64,000 nt of DNA from the NCBI RefSeq assembly GCF_042140245.1, contig NZ_CP159483.1, positions 186,001 to 250,000 of the forward strand, given 5' to 3'. Each line of letters begins with the position of its first letter. Position 1 is the stretch's first letter. The DNA comes from MH13 sp042140245. GTDB taxonomy: Bacteria; Pseudomonadota; Alphaproteobacteria; Rhizobiales; MH13. The position numbers and the translations under genes were made by a program. The notes under the pieces were generated by a model. That model ran no database searches, had not been told where the DNA came from, and was given only the letters and a program-made list of their open reading frames with translations. Below, in pieces: positions 36,721-45,359 of this stretch.

Positions 36721-36784
36721 AGAGCCAAAGCAGGGGCGGCTGTGCATAGGCACAGAGCAAGAAAGATGAGGTTGTCCCGCAGCG

Positions 36785-37228
36785 CTATGCGCTTTGCGTC
36801 ATAATCTGCCCATCCACGCGGTCGATTTCAGCCTCATACCAGGCAATCGTCGCTTTGGGGTCGTCGCGGAAGGCTTTGGCGAAGGACTCCGGCGCTTCGG
36901 TGTGCTCATCATACTCGGTCGACCAGACCAGCATGCCCAGAAAGGCTGGCAACAGCGCGCGGGCCTTTTGAGTGGGGCGGTAGAACACCTTGCTCTTTTT
37001 CTTCGGGTCAACATGGCGGCTGAGCATGCCGGTGTCTTCAAGACGCGTCAGTCGGTTCGCCAGTACATTGGTGGCAATGCGTTCGTCTGAAGCCAGAAAC
37101 TCACCGTAGTACCGCTTGCCGTGCAGCAGCACATCGCGCAGCAGCACAAAGCACCATTTGTCACCAAAGATGCCCGCCGCATACCGCGCTGGGCAGCCAA
37201 CCCAGGCTTTTTTGTCTGCTTGTGTCAT
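36785..37228 (-). CDS. HxlR-family winged-helix transcriptional regulator
   Basis: 147 residues from the ATG at 37228. HxlR features include a single Cys near the N-terminus (VGCPARYAAGIFGDKW), the recognition region IATNVLANRLTRLEDTGML and the wing SKVFYRPTQKARALLP. Members are one-component regulators, often redox- or aldehyde-responsive, controlling a divergent neighbour. Here the divergent neighbour is a VOC-family gene, and two dyads with the same CTTG core lie between them. Confidence 0.88.
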   Translation of the reverse strand: MTQADKKAWVGCPARYAAGIFGDKWCFVLLRDVLLHGKRYYGEFLASDERIATNVLANRLTRLEDTGMLSRHVDPKKKSKVFYRPTQKARALLPAFLGMLVWSTEYDEHTEAPESFAKAFRDDPKATIAWYEAEIDRVDGQIMTQSA

Positions 37229-37255
37229 GTGCCGAGATATAGGCGCTGACTTTCC

Positions 37256-37309
37256 ACTTGCAATTGGCAAGTTGTTGGCCTAGCAATTCACTTGCAAAAA
37301 ACAAGTGAA
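37256..37309. promoter_or_regulatory. Paired HxlR-type operators in the divergent promoter
   Basis: Dyad one is ACTTGC-AATTG-GCAAGT (37256-37272). Dyad two is TTCACTTG-N7-CAAGTGAA (37287-37309). They share ACTTG half-sites and their centres are about 34 bp apart, near three helical turns. They fill the space between hxlR and the VOC gene and are probably the HxlR binding sites. Confidence 0.65.
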
Positions 37310-37322
37310 ATGGAGAGGCCTT

Positions 37323-37679
37323 ATGGCAGCACCGTTTGTATGGTTCGACAACATCGGACCTGATCGCACCAAAACAACCGACTTTCTGACCCGAACATTT
37401 GGTTGGACCGATAAGGATATCGGCCCGATGACCTTTCTCACCGACGGCGCGTCGCCCGACGGCCTGCCCTTTTCAGCAACATGTGATGCGATGGCAGGTG
37501 TCCGTGGATGGGTGCCGTACATCGAGGTCGATGATCTAGAGGCTGAGACCAAAGCCGCCGAAGCCAATGGTGCGACGGTGATTGCAGAGAACCAAAAAGG
37601 ACCAGCGGGCACGGCAAGTTTCATCACGGACCCAGGCGGCGCACCGTTGGCGTTGTGGAAGCGTGGCGAAGGCATGTGA
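37323..37679 (+). CDS. VOC family (glyoxalase/bleomycin resistance-like) protein
   Basis: 118 residues with the vicinal-oxygen-chelate pattern: FVWFDNIGPDRTKTTDFLTR at the N-terminus, YIEVDDLEAETKAAEANGATV mid-protein, and ITDPGGAPLALWKR at the end. The family covers glyoxalases, dioxygenases and drug-binding proteins, and no specific substrate can be read. GGAGAGG precedes the ATG. It is divergent from hxlR and heads a unit with a membrane protein. Confidence 0.87.
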   Translation: MAAPFVWFDNIGPDRTKTTDFLTRTFGWTDKDIGPMTFLTDGASPDGLPFSATCDAMAGVRGWVPYIEVDDLEAETKAAEANGATVIAENQKGPAGTASFITDPGGAPLALWKRGEGM

Positions 37680-37682
37680 CCT

Positions 37683-38081
37683 GTGGCCAAGCACGCTTTG
37701 TCGATCCTTGCGTTCCTGATCGTCTCCTTCGGCGTGCAAGGGTTTTCCCACTCTGTCATCAACGCCGAGCATTTCGCCACAATCGCGTTCATGCGCCCTC
37801 ACCCGATCCTCATCCTTGGCCTTTCGGTGATGCTGGTGCAGGGCGCTATCATGTCGGTGGCACTCGACAAGATAAGCCCAAAGGGAACCACTGTTCGTGA
37901 TGGGCTGGTGGTTGCACTTGCCTTCGGCGTGTTCTTAGGCAGCTACATCGCGCTCGTGGAACCATCGAAATACGCCGTGCCGTCTCTGCTTGGTTGGATT
38001 TCGGTCGAGGGCAGCGCTAGCTTGGTGCAGTTCGTGGTTTCTGGTGTGCTGATGGGCCTCATTCACCGCAGACTGGGATGA
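37683..38081 (+). CDS. Small conserved membrane protein, function unknown
   Basis: 132 residues with four predicted membrane segments and a short soluble loop; no family recognised. It starts at GTG four bases after the VOC stop and is presumably cotranscribed. HSVINAEHFATIAFMRPHP at residues 22-40 holds several His residues within or near the membrane. The product may be part of the same HxlR-controlled response. Confidence 0.7.
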   Translation: MAKHALSILAFLIVSFGVQGFSHSVINAEHFATIAFMRPHPILILGLSVMLVQGAIMSVALDKISPKGTTVRDGLVVALAFGVFLGSYIALVEPSKYAVPSLLGWISVEGSASLVQFVVSGVLMGLIHRRLG

Positions 38082-38169
38082 ACAGTTGGTCATCCAGCCA
38101 GTTGAAATCCTCAACCAGCCATCGAAGTGATATTCTGATGAGAACGATACCCTTTTTGAGAGAGAGACC

Positions 38170-38748
38170 ATGAGAGACCTCGCGATCCTGACGTTTCAAA
38201 CCTTGGATGGCGTGATGCAGGCGCCGATGATGCCTGATGAGGATCGTTCAGGTGGCTTTGACAAAGGCGGTTGGGCCGCGCCCTACTTCGAAGAGGTGAT
38301 GGCTCAAGTGGGTCGCGAGGCGATGGCAGCACCGTACGACATGCTGTTCGGACGCAAGACGTATGATCAGTTTGCAGGCCATTGGAGCACCGTCGAAAAC
38401 GATCCGGCAGCAGATCGTATGAACGCCGCTCGCAAATATGTTGTCTCGAACGGATCGCCCAGTTTGAGCTGGACCAACTCGCACCTTATCCATGGCGATG
38501 TGGCGGCTGAAATCAAAGCCCTCAAGGCGCAAGAAGGCCCTCTCCTCCAAGTGCATGGCAGCGCTGAGCTGATTCAGACCCTGCTCAGCCATCAGCTCAT
38601 CGACGAGTTTCGTTTGTGGACCTTTCCGGCGGTCGTCGGCGCTGGCAAGCGGGTCTTCGAAACCGGTGCTCCACTGGACAGTCTGCGCCTCATCAAATCT
38701 GAAGCCTGTGCCAATGGTGTCGTTATGACCATCTATCGAACGGCGTAA
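38170..38748 (+). CDS. Dihydrofolate reductase/RibD C-terminal domain family protein
   Basis: 192 residues resembling the RibD C-terminal reductase fold: TFQTLDGVMQAP at the start, LFGRKTYDQFAGHW, KYVVSNG and LQVHGSAELIQTLL. Such stand-alone proteins are NADPH-dependent reductases of unknown substrate and do not replace FolA. GAGAGAGACC precedes the ATG. It is convergent with truA, six bases apart. Confidence 0.88.
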   Translation: MRDLAILTFQTLDGVMQAPMMPDEDRSGGFDKGGWAAPYFEEVMAQVGREAMAAPYDMLFGRKTYDQFAGHWSTVENDPAADRMNAARKYVVSNGSPSLSWTNSHLIHGDVAAEIKALKAQEGPLLQVHGSAELIQTLLSHQLIDEFRLWTFPAVVGAGKRVFETGAPLDSLRLIKSEACANGVVMTIYRTA

Positions 38749-38754
38749 CTGGGC

Positions 38755-39492
38755 CTAATAGTCCACCCTCGTAAACACCAACCCGTCAGGTGGCGCGACG
38801 GGCGCACACGCATGACGGTCGCGCGCGTTGAGCATGGCCTCAACATCATCGGGGGTGAGCCTGCCCTCCCCTGCCTGCTTCAGAGCCCCAACCAATGAGC
38901 GCACCTGGTTGTGCAAGAAAGAGCGAGCAGCCGCCTCGATCACCACATGCTCGCCTTCGCGCCGGACATTCAGCACATCGAGCGTGCGCATCGGGCTGTT
39001 GGCCTGGCACTGCACGGAGCGAAAGGTTGTAAAATCATGATGGCCGATCAGCCGGTCGGCAGCTGCTTGCATCATGACTTCATCCAAGGGCTTGGACACC
39101 CCCCAAACATAGCCCCGCTCCAGCACCGGTTGGGGGCGACGGTTCAAGATCGTATAGCGATAGTGGCGTTTGGTGGCAGAGAAGCGGGCATCGAAGTCTT
39201 CACCGACCTCTTCGGCAGTCAGCACGGCGACCTTTTCTTCTCGCATATGGGCGTTCATCGCATCGCGCACCGTGTCGGCCGGCCAATCTTTTTGCAGATC
39301 GACATGGATCACCTGGCCTGTGGCGTGAACGCCGGTATCAGTGCGTCCAGCTGCTTTCAGCGTGACCTCTTCGCCGGAAAAGGCTGTGACCGCAGCTTCC
39401 AGAACGCCTTGCACAGTGGGCGGGCCATCCTGGCGTTGGAACCCGGCATAGGGACCGCCATCATATTCGATGAGAAGCTTGTATCTAGGCAT
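38755..39492 (-). CDS. truA: tRNA pseudouridine(38-40) synthase
   Basis: Isomerises uridines 38-40 in tRNA anticodon arms. The 245-residue sequence has the start YKLLIEYDGGPYAGFQRQ, catalytic Asp in AGRTDTGVHATGQV, and the RSFLHNQVRSLVG motif. The ATG at 39492 follows GAGAAAG; a GTG six codons upstream is possible. It lies 57 bp after fmt on the same strand, the typical fmt-truA pair. Confidence 0.96.
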   Translation of the reverse strand: MPRYKLLIEYDGGPYAGFQRQDGPPTVQGVLEAAVTAFSGEEVTLKAAGRTDTGVHATGQVIHVDLQKDWPADTVRDAMNAHMREEKVAVLTAEEVGEDFDARFSATKRHYRYTILNRRPQPVLERGYVWGVSKPLDEVMMQAAADRLIGHHDFTTFRSVQCQANSPMRTLDVLNVRREGEHVVIEAAARSFLHNQVRSLVGALKQAGEGRLTPDDVEAMLNARDRHACAPVAPPDGLVFTRVDY

Positions 39493-39549
39493 CGCTTTCT
39501 CGTTGGACACGCCGCTGCGCGCCTTCGGCCCGACCGCTTGGGTGTTGGC

Positions 39550-40476
39550 TCATCCCAACTGATCACCGGGCTTGAGCCCCGCCCCGTTCAAAAACGTCGC
39601 CACATCCATCGGCTTCTTGCCCGCGCGTTGCACCTCGATCAATTTGATGGCGCCGTCACCACACGCCACGCCATGGTCATCGAGCAGCGTTCCAGGCGTG
39701 CCGGATCCATTGGCCGGTTCCACCCGCAGCACCTTTAAACGCTCACGCTTGCCCTTGGCCTCAAACTCCGTCCAAGCACCAGGAAAAGGCGAAAGCCCGT
39801 GAATGTGCCGCAGAACGTTGAACGCCGGGCGCGACCAATCGATCTTCGCTTCGGCTTTCTCAATCTTAGCGGCGTAGGTGGCGCTGTCCTCGTCCTGCTC
39901 GGTCAGTTGCAGAGACCCGCGTGAGAGAGCCGCCATCGCCCGGCCCATCAAGTCCGCCCCAAGCCGGGCTAGCCTGTCATGCACATCTTGCGCCGTCATG
40001 GTGTCGGTGATGGTCAGCCGCTCGGCCATCGCGACCGGGCCAGTGTCGAGGCCTCTGGCCATCTTCATCACCATCACGCCGGTTTCAGCATCGCCTTCCA
40101 TAACGGCCCGATTGATTGGCGCAGCGCCCCGCCAGCGCGGCAACAGCGAGGCATGCAGATTGTAGCAACCATGTTCTGGCGCTTCGAGAACGGCCTTGGG
40201 CAAGATCATGCCATACGCAACCACCACCGCCGCATCGGCACCAAGGTCGGCAAAACGGTCCTTTTCCTCATCACTTTTCAGGCTTTGGGGGTGCAGCACG
40301 GGGATACCCAGCGCCTCAGCCTGTTCGTGCACAGGCGAGCGGCGCAGCTCCATGCCCCGTCCGGCGGGTGCGGGGGCACGCGTGTAGCAAGCGATGATCT
40401 CGTGGCCCTGTCCAACCAGTTCCAGCAATGTTGGAACGGCGAAATCCGGCGTTCCCATGAAGAGAAGTTTCAGCAT
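39550..40476 (-). CDS. fmt: Methionyl-tRNA formyltransferase
   Basis: Formylates initiator Met-tRNA with 10-formyl-THF. It has 308 residues from the ATG at 40476. The start LLFMGTPDFAVPTL and the catalytic stretch HASLLPRWRGAAPINRAV are diagnostic. The C-terminal OB-like domain ends in VATFLNGAGLKPGDQLG. The common upstream partner def (peptide deformylase) is absent; a divergent pheT follows instead. Confidence 0.96.
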   Translation of the reverse strand: MLKLLFMGTPDFAVPTLLELVGQGHEIIACYTRAPAPAGRGMELRRSPVHEQAEALGIPVLHPQSLKSDEEKDRFADLGADAAVVVAYGMILPKAVLEAPEHGCYNLHASLLPRWRGAAPINRAVMEGDAETGVMVMKMARGLDTGPVAMAERLTITDTMTAQDVHDRLARLGADLMGRAMAALSRGSLQLTEQDEDSATYAAKIEKAEAKIDWSRPAFNVLRHIHGLSPFPGAWTEFEAKGKRERLKVLRVEPANGSGTPGTLLDDHGVACGDGAIKLIEVQRAGKKPMDVATFLNGAGLKPGDQLG

Positions 40477-40497
40477 GGGCGTGGTGTAGCTTAAGCG

Positions 40498-40555
40498 CCA
40501 AGCATTGCAAGTTTCGCTGGTGCGTTCGCGTCGCTCTCGCCCCAAGCATTGCAAG
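40498..40555. repeat. 14-bp direct repeat between fmt and pheT
   Basis: CCAAGCATTGCAAG occurs at 40498-40511 and again at 40542-40555, 44 bp apart, in the divergent fmt/pheT promoter region. Both copies contain the palindrome TTGCAA. A regulator or a short duplicated segment could explain it. Confidence 0.5.
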
Positions 40556-40620
40556 GCGCGACGATCCATGCGATTTCGCACAGCAGCATTTTCACCCGTC
40601 TTTGCGGATATTGTTACGCC

Positions 40621-43029
40621 ATGAAGTTCACGCTTTCCTGGCTCAAGGATCACCTTGAGACCGACGCCGATCTGGCCACCATTGTCGACACCCTCACACG
40701 CATCGGCCTTGAGGTCGAAGACGTGGATGACCGCGCGCTTTATGCGCCCTTTGTGATCGCCAAGGTGGTGAGCGCCAAGCAGCACCCCGATGCTGATCGG
40801 TTGCGCGTGCTTGACGTTGACACCGGGTCCGGCGACCTGGTGCAGGTGGTGTGTGGCGCGCCCAACGCGCGCGAAGGCCTGACAGGCGTTTTTGCGCCTC
40901 CAGGTGCCTATGTGCCGGGCATCGACGTGACCCTACAGGTTGGCAAAATTCGCGGCGTGGAATCACGCGGCATGATGCTTTCAGAACGCGAGTTGGAACT
41001 CTCCGATGAGCATGACGGAATCATCGATCTGACCACCGAGGTGGCTGCTGGAACCTCCTATGCGACATTCGCTGAGCTTGATGATCCGGTGATCGATATT
41101 GGCCTGACGCCCAATCGACCTGACTGCACGGGCGTCTATGGCATCGCTCGCGATCTTGCGGCGGCTGGCGTTGGCAAGCTGAAAGATGGCACCGTGCCTG
41201 TCATTGCAGGCGACGGTGCTTGCCCCGTTTCTGTCACGCTTGATTTCAAGGGCGAGAGCCTCTGCCCAACCTTTGCCCTGCGCCTGGTGCGTGGCGTGAA
41301 AAACGGCCCCTCACCGCTTTGGATGCAAAAGCGCCTGAAGGCCATTGGCCTGCGCCCGATCAACACGCTGGTGGACATCACCAACTATGTGACGTTCGAC
41401 CGTGGCCGTCCGCTACACGTGTTCGACGCTGCCAAGGTGAAGGGCAATCTCACCGTGCGCGAGGCCAAAGATGGCGAGCGCTTCCTGGGGCTCGACGGCA
41501 AAGAGTACACGCTTGATACCAGCATGTCTGTGATTGCCGATGAGAACGGCGTAGAATCGCTGTCGGGCATCATGGGTGGCGAGGAGTCTGGGTGCGATGA
41601 GACCACCACAGACGTGCTGATTGAATCCGCGCTTTGGATGCCCGACAACATCGCCTCCACTGGCCGCAAGCTCGGCATTGTCACTGATGCGCGTTATCGC
41701 TTTGAACGCGGTGTGGACCCCGCCTTCAACGAGCAAGGCTTGGATTTGGCAACGCAGTTGGTCGTCGATCTGTGCGGTGGAACACCGACGGAAAAGACGG
41801 TTGCTGGTGCCATCCCCGATGTCGACAAGATCATTGATTTCCCAGTCGCCGAGGTGAAGCGCCTGTCCGGCCTTGATGTGCCAAGCCATGAGGTGAAAGC
41901 CATCATGAAGCTTCTCGGCTTTTGGGCGGCAGGCTCTGGCGAGGAGCTGAAAGTGGCGGTGCCAAGCTGGCGCCCGGATGTGGAAGGCAAAGCCGACCTG
42001 GTGGAAGAGGTGATGCGCATTGAAGGCGTGGACCGCGTGCCCGTGACCCCATCGATTGGTCGCCAAACGGTGATCCAGCCGGTGCTGACAGACATCCAGA
42101 AAAAGACCCGCCGCGCCAAACGCGTGCTGGCAGCGCGCGGCCTTATGGAGGCGGTCACCTGGTCGTTCGTGCGTCAGGATGATGCGGAGCATTTTGGCGG
42201 CGGATCAGCTGTGCTGCAGCTCGCCAACCCGATCTCCACGGACATGAGCACCATGCGCCCCAGCCTGTTGCCAGGCCTTTTGCGCAACGTTCAAGCCAAT
42301 GTGGATCGCGGCACCCGCGACGTGGCGCTGTTTGAAGTTGGCCAGGTGTTTGCTGGTGATGCGCCGGAGGACCAAACCATTGCTGCGTGCGGCGTGCGCC
42401 GCGGCACTGCTGTGATGGCAGGCCAAGGCCGTCATTGGGTGGGCGATTTCCCCGTTGTTTCAGCCTTCAATGCTAAGGCCGATGCGCTGTCGTTGCTCGA
42501 TGATTTGGGTTTGGACGCCTCCACCGTACAGATCGAGGCAGGTGGGCCCGATTGGTATCATCCAGGACAGTGCGGCACGCTGCGCCGTGGCAAGGATGTT
42601 TTTGGCCATTTCGGTGCACTTCACCCTCGCCTGCTCAAAGCGATGGATGTGGAAGGGCCAGCGGTTGCATTTGAAATCACGCTCGATGCCATCCCCGCGC
42701 CGCGCAAGAAGGCGACGCGCACAAAGCCGCCGCTGACTCTGCACGACTTGATGCCCGTGCGCCGTGACTTCGCCTTCGTGGTGGATGTTGATACAACCGC
42801 CGACAAGGTGCTGCGCGCGGCCAAAGGCGCCGACAAAGCGTTGATCAGCGATGTCTCGCTGTTTGACGTGTATGCCGGTGAGCGAATGGAGACGGGCAAG
42901 AAATCGCTGGCCATTGAGGTCACGTTGCAACCGCGCGAGCGCACGATGACCGACGAAGAGATTGATGCTGTGTCGGCCAAGATCGTTGGCGCCGTTGAGA
43001 AGGCAGCTGGTGGGGTGTTGCGGGCCTAG
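40621..43029 (+). CDS. pheT: Phenylalanine-tRNA ligase beta subunit
   Basis: Large subunit of the (alpha-beta)2 synthetase. Its 802 residues begin MKFTLSWLKDHL, with an N-terminal tRNA-binding/EMAP domain (VVSAKQHPDADRLRVLDVD), a B3/4 editing domain and a B5 domain (RFERGVDP). The catalytic-like core and a C-terminal ferredoxin-like anticodon domain (MPVRRDFAFVVD) follow. ATG at 40621 is the family start. pheS, normally just upstream, is missing, so the alpha subunit must be encoded elsewhere. The end overlaps the convergent membrane gene by four bases. Confidence 0.97.
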   Translation: MKFTLSWLKDHLETDADLATIVDTLTRIGLEVEDVDDRALYAPFVIAKVVSAKQHPDADRLRVLDVDTGSGDLVQVVCGAPNAREGLTGVFAPPGAYVPGIDVTLQVGKIRGVESRGMMLSERELELSDEHDGIIDLTTEVAAGTSYATFAELDDPVIDIGLTPNRPDCTGVYGIARDLAAAGVGKLKDGTVPVIAGDGACPVSVTLDFKGESLCPTFALRLVRGVKNGPSPLWMQKRLKAIGLRPINTLVDITNYVTFDRGRPLHVFDAAKVKGNLTVREAKDGERFLGLDGKEYTLDTSMSVIADENGVESLSGIMGGEESGCDETTTDVLIESALWMPDNIASTGRKLGIVTDARYRFERGVDPAFNEQGLDLATQLVVDLCGGTPTEKTVAGAIPDVDKIIDFPVAEVKRLSGLDVPSHEVKAIMKLLGFWAAGSGEELKVAVPSWRPDVEGKADLVEEVMRIEGVDRVPVTPSIGRQTVIQPVLTDIQKKTRRAKRVLAARGLMEAVTWSFVRQDDAEHFGGGSAVLQLANPISTDMSTMRPSLLPGLLRNVQANVDRGTRDVALFEVGQVFAGDAPEDQTIAACGVRRGTAVMAGQGRHWVGDFPVVSAFNAKADALSLLDDLGLDASTVQIEAGGPDWYHPGQCGTLRRGKDVFGHFGALHPRLLKAMDVEGPAVAFEITLDAIPAPRKKATRTKPPLTLHDLMPVRRDFAFVVDVDTTADKVLRAAKGADKALISDVSLFDVYAGERMETGKKSLAIEVTLQPRERTMTDEEIDAVSAKIVGAVEKAAGGVLRA

Positions 43030-43400
43030 AGCATAAGGCCCGCGGCGCCCATGGCGGCGACGGGCACGAAAAGCCAGCCTTGTGGGATGGTGCTGTAACG
43101 CCATCCCCGCAAGGGACCGATCGCGATACCTGCCAGCGCGAATCCCGCCGCGAGAAGCGTTCCGCCAACGGCATAGCCTGAGTTGTTCAGCATAACTGCC
43201 AACGCAAACAGGATCGCCATGATTGCAATGGTGGCCGACACAAAGTGCCAACAAACATAAAGCACCTGGCGAGCCATGTCCGGAAGGCCCTCGTCAGCAA
43301 GCAGGGGCCGTGCAACCTCTTTTCCGCCGAGGATGAGGTGGACGAAGAACCAGGCCAGGCTAAGCAACGACGCGGCGGTAAACAGGATAAGAGGCAGCAT
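43026..43400 (-). CDS. Small membrane protein, function unknown
   Basis: 124 residues from the ATG at 43400 with four predicted membrane segments (first LLSLAWFFVHLILGG). No domain is recognised. It contains VCWHFVSATIAIMAILFA, with a His in the second segment. It is convergent with pheT with overlapping stops, an arrangement that suggests a real gene. Confidence 0.7.
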   Translation of the reverse strand: MLPLILFTAASLLSLAWFFVHLILGGKEVARPLLADEGLPDMARQVLYVCWHFVSATIAIMAILFALAVMLNNSGYAVGGTLLAAGFALAGIAIGPLRGWRYSTIPQGWLFVPVAAMGAAGLML

Positions 43401-43629
43401 GGTAAAGAGTCTCCGAGAATGCGCGCCTCTTAGCCTTAGAGTTTCGCCTGATGCCACCCGACCATTGGTCACAGCGCGCAGGCTTTACTCTTTTTCTCAT
43501 TGGTGGTGCGAGAGACCTTGAAAGCTGGCCTGACCCGCGCTAACCACGCGCATTCTGGGCGCAGCGCGCCCATGCGAAGTTTGCTCTTCGCTTTCAAATA
43601 AGCTTGCGTGCGCTTTTCAGCGAACGTTG

Positions 43630-43719
43630 GGACAGATGGCCGAGTGGTCGAAGGCGCACGCCTGGAAAGTGTGTAGGCGGGTAACCGTCTCGAGGGTTCG
43701 AATCCCTCTCTGTCCGCCA
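43630..43719 (+). tRNA. tRNA-Ser (GGA)
   Basis: 90-nt type II tRNA. Acceptor GGACAGA pairs with TCTGTCC, the anticodon loop CTGGAAA gives GGA, there is a long variable arm typical of serine tRNA, and CCA is encoded. A hairpin GAACCCG-TTTGG-CGGGTTC follows at 43744-43762 without a T-run and may aid 3' processing. Confidence 0.97.
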
Positions 43720-43951
43720 TTTCCATAAAACGGTAGCGCGTCCGAACCCGTTTGGCGGGTTCAGAGCAGCACGGTTGAGTTTTCAGGCTCACCATAAGCC
43801 GGTCCGGCCTTACGGTGGGAGATTCTCGGGCGAACTTATCTCAAAGTTCGGCAAAATCGTCGGCAGTAATGCAGAAGAAAGCGGTCATTTCAGAAGCCGT
43901 AGGGGTTTCGCACCTTCCTACTCCGATCGGATATTCTCAAAAGTTGCCAGT

Positions 43952-44899
43952 TCACAGAAAGCTGTGCGGCCCACGCGGCACGATTCTCGTTGGATTGATC
44001 CAGTGCAAGCTCCACCAATAGTGCGGAACAATGTGGTCAAGGCGCACGGTGTAAGCCACCCCTGGGCGTGCATGAAGATCACGCATCCATCGGCTGATCG
44101 CTGGATAGTCTGCAAGCTGGCGCCAATTGCATTTGAACAGGCCGTGGTAGACATGATCGAACCGAACAGCCGTGGTGAACAAGCGCCAATCTGCCTCGGT
44201 GACATGCCCACCCGCCAAGTAGGGCTGCTCAGACAGGACCTCTTCGAGCCAGTCTAAAGACTCAAACAAATCAGCAACCGCTTCGTCATACTGCTCCTGC
44301 TTTGATGCAAAACCAGCCCGGTAGACGCCGTTGTTGATGGTGCGAAACACCCGCAAATTTGTCTCGTTGATTTCGGGAACCAGATGACGCGGCCGGTATT
44401 CAGCCTCGATGCCCGTTACGTCGACAAAAGCTTCGTCGAACATTCGAATAATCTCAGCGCTCTCATTCGAAACGATGGTTTGGTGCTCTTTATCCCAGAG
44501 GACCGGAACACTGACGCGACCCGTCATATCGCGACGGGCTTTAGAATAGATGTCACGCAGATATCGAGCTCCGTTGAGCGGATCGCCGGTGGTGCCATCG
44601 ATGTCCATATCAAAGGCCCAGCTATCTTCCCCTAAATAGGGAGAGACCACCGACATGCCGATATGGCTCTCAAGACCTTTCAGGGATCGATAGAGGATCG
44701 TGCGATGCGCCCATGGACACGCATAGGAGACGTAGAGATGATAACGCCCGCTTTCAGCTTTGAACCCGGCTTCTCCGGTTTCTCCTGCTGAACCGTCCCG
44801 CGTGATCCAACTTCGAAACGTTGTTGTCTCGCGCTTGAATGCGCCATCCTCCACTTCATCGTCCTCATAGACCCACTGGCCATCAATCATCATACCCAT
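43952..44899 (-). CDS. Glutathionyl-hydroquinone reductase (YqjG/ECM4-type glutathione transferase)
   Basis: Reduces glutathionyl-hydroquinones using GSH. The 315-residue protein has the catalytic Cys motif YACPWAHRTI, family motifs VSVPVLWDKEHQTIVSNES and NNGVYRAGFA, and an all-alpha GST C-domain. The ATG at 44899 gives the usual length. It is the last gene of a four-gene minus-strand unit (NmrA-like, DUF924, SnoaL-like, this gene), all spaced by a few bases, suggesting quinone or electrophile stress handling. Confidence 0.92.
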   Translation of the reverse strand: MGMMIDGQWVYEDDEVEDGAFKRETTTFRSWITRDGSAGETGEAGFKAESGRYHLYVSYACPWAHRTILYRSLKGLESHIGMSVVSPYLGEDSWAFDMDIDGTTGDPLNGARYLRDIYSKARRDMTGRVSVPVLWDKEHQTIVSNESAEIIRMFDEAFVDVTGIEAEYRPRHLVPEINETNLRVFRTINNGVYRAGFASKQEQYDEAVADLFESLDWLEEVLSEQPYLAGGHVTEADWRLFTTAVRFDHVYHGLFKCNWRQLADYPAISRWMRDLHARPGVAYTVRLDHIVPHYWWSLHWINPTRIVPRGPHSFL

Positions 44900-44906
44900 C
44901 TTGGCG

Positions 44907-45359
44907 TCACCGTTGATAGCTGATGGGGCGCAGGCCAGATGGTGCCGCAATATGCGTGTCGGCACCTTCAACCCGGTCTGTGTTCTGGCAGCTCACAATC
45001 CGATACCCGTCTGAGCGCCGCTGTGTGACCATCGAAATCACAGCAACGCGCTGAGCAGCCGTCTCACCATCGGGCGCTGTTTGTCCATCAAGCGTCGATA
45101 CTGTGTGAACGATCTGGATGTCTGGTGTGAGCTCGCGAACGCGGAGTTCCGTGATTTCACACTTGGCATCGCCAAAGATGTGCCGAAAGCCATAATCATG
45201 GGCTTTGCGAATTTGTTTCGCGTTTCGCCACCAGAACCCCACAACATTGACGAAGTCAGCGTCGTCAACAAACAAAGCCGCAATGGCATCGGCATCGCCA
45301 GCATTCCAAGCATCGAAGAAGGCCCGTGCAACCGCTTCACCGTCTTCAAATGTCGTCAT
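44907..45359 (-). CDS. SgcJ/EcaC family protein (SnoaL-like fold)
   Basis: 150 residues with the SnoaL-like start VARAFFDAWNAGDADAIAALF and a DFVNVVGFWWRN segment typical of the SgcJ/EcaC group; specific activity unknown. The ATG at 45359 shares its first base with the DUF924 stop (TGATG); GTG one codon earlier is an alternative, and AAGGA precedes both. It is the third gene of the four-gene unit. Confidence 0.85.
   Translation of the reverse strand: MTTFEDGEAVARAFFDAWNAGDADAIAALFVDDADFVNVVGFWWRNAKQIRKAHDYGFRHIFGDAKCEITELRVRELTPDIQIVHTVSTLDGQTAPDGETAAQRVAVISMVTQRRSDGYRIVSCQNTDRVEGADTHIAAPSGLRPISYQR

Larger units (their letters stand above)
35962..36784. other. Gene-poor intergenic region rich in palindromes
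   Basis: About 820 bp between dapE and hxlR hold only short, overlapping frames on both strands without family resemblance. Several inverted repeats are visible: GGTGGTT/AACCACC (36117-36146), the long hairpin at 36219-36283, and the tandem hairpins at 36685-36720. This resembles mosaic palindromic intergenic elements known from Rhizobiales rather than a decayed gene. Confidence 0.6.

Noticed and set aside
43775..44257. 160-codon plus-strand frame
   Set aside because: It is mostly antisense to the well-supported glutathionyl-hydroquinone reductase gene and has no domain.
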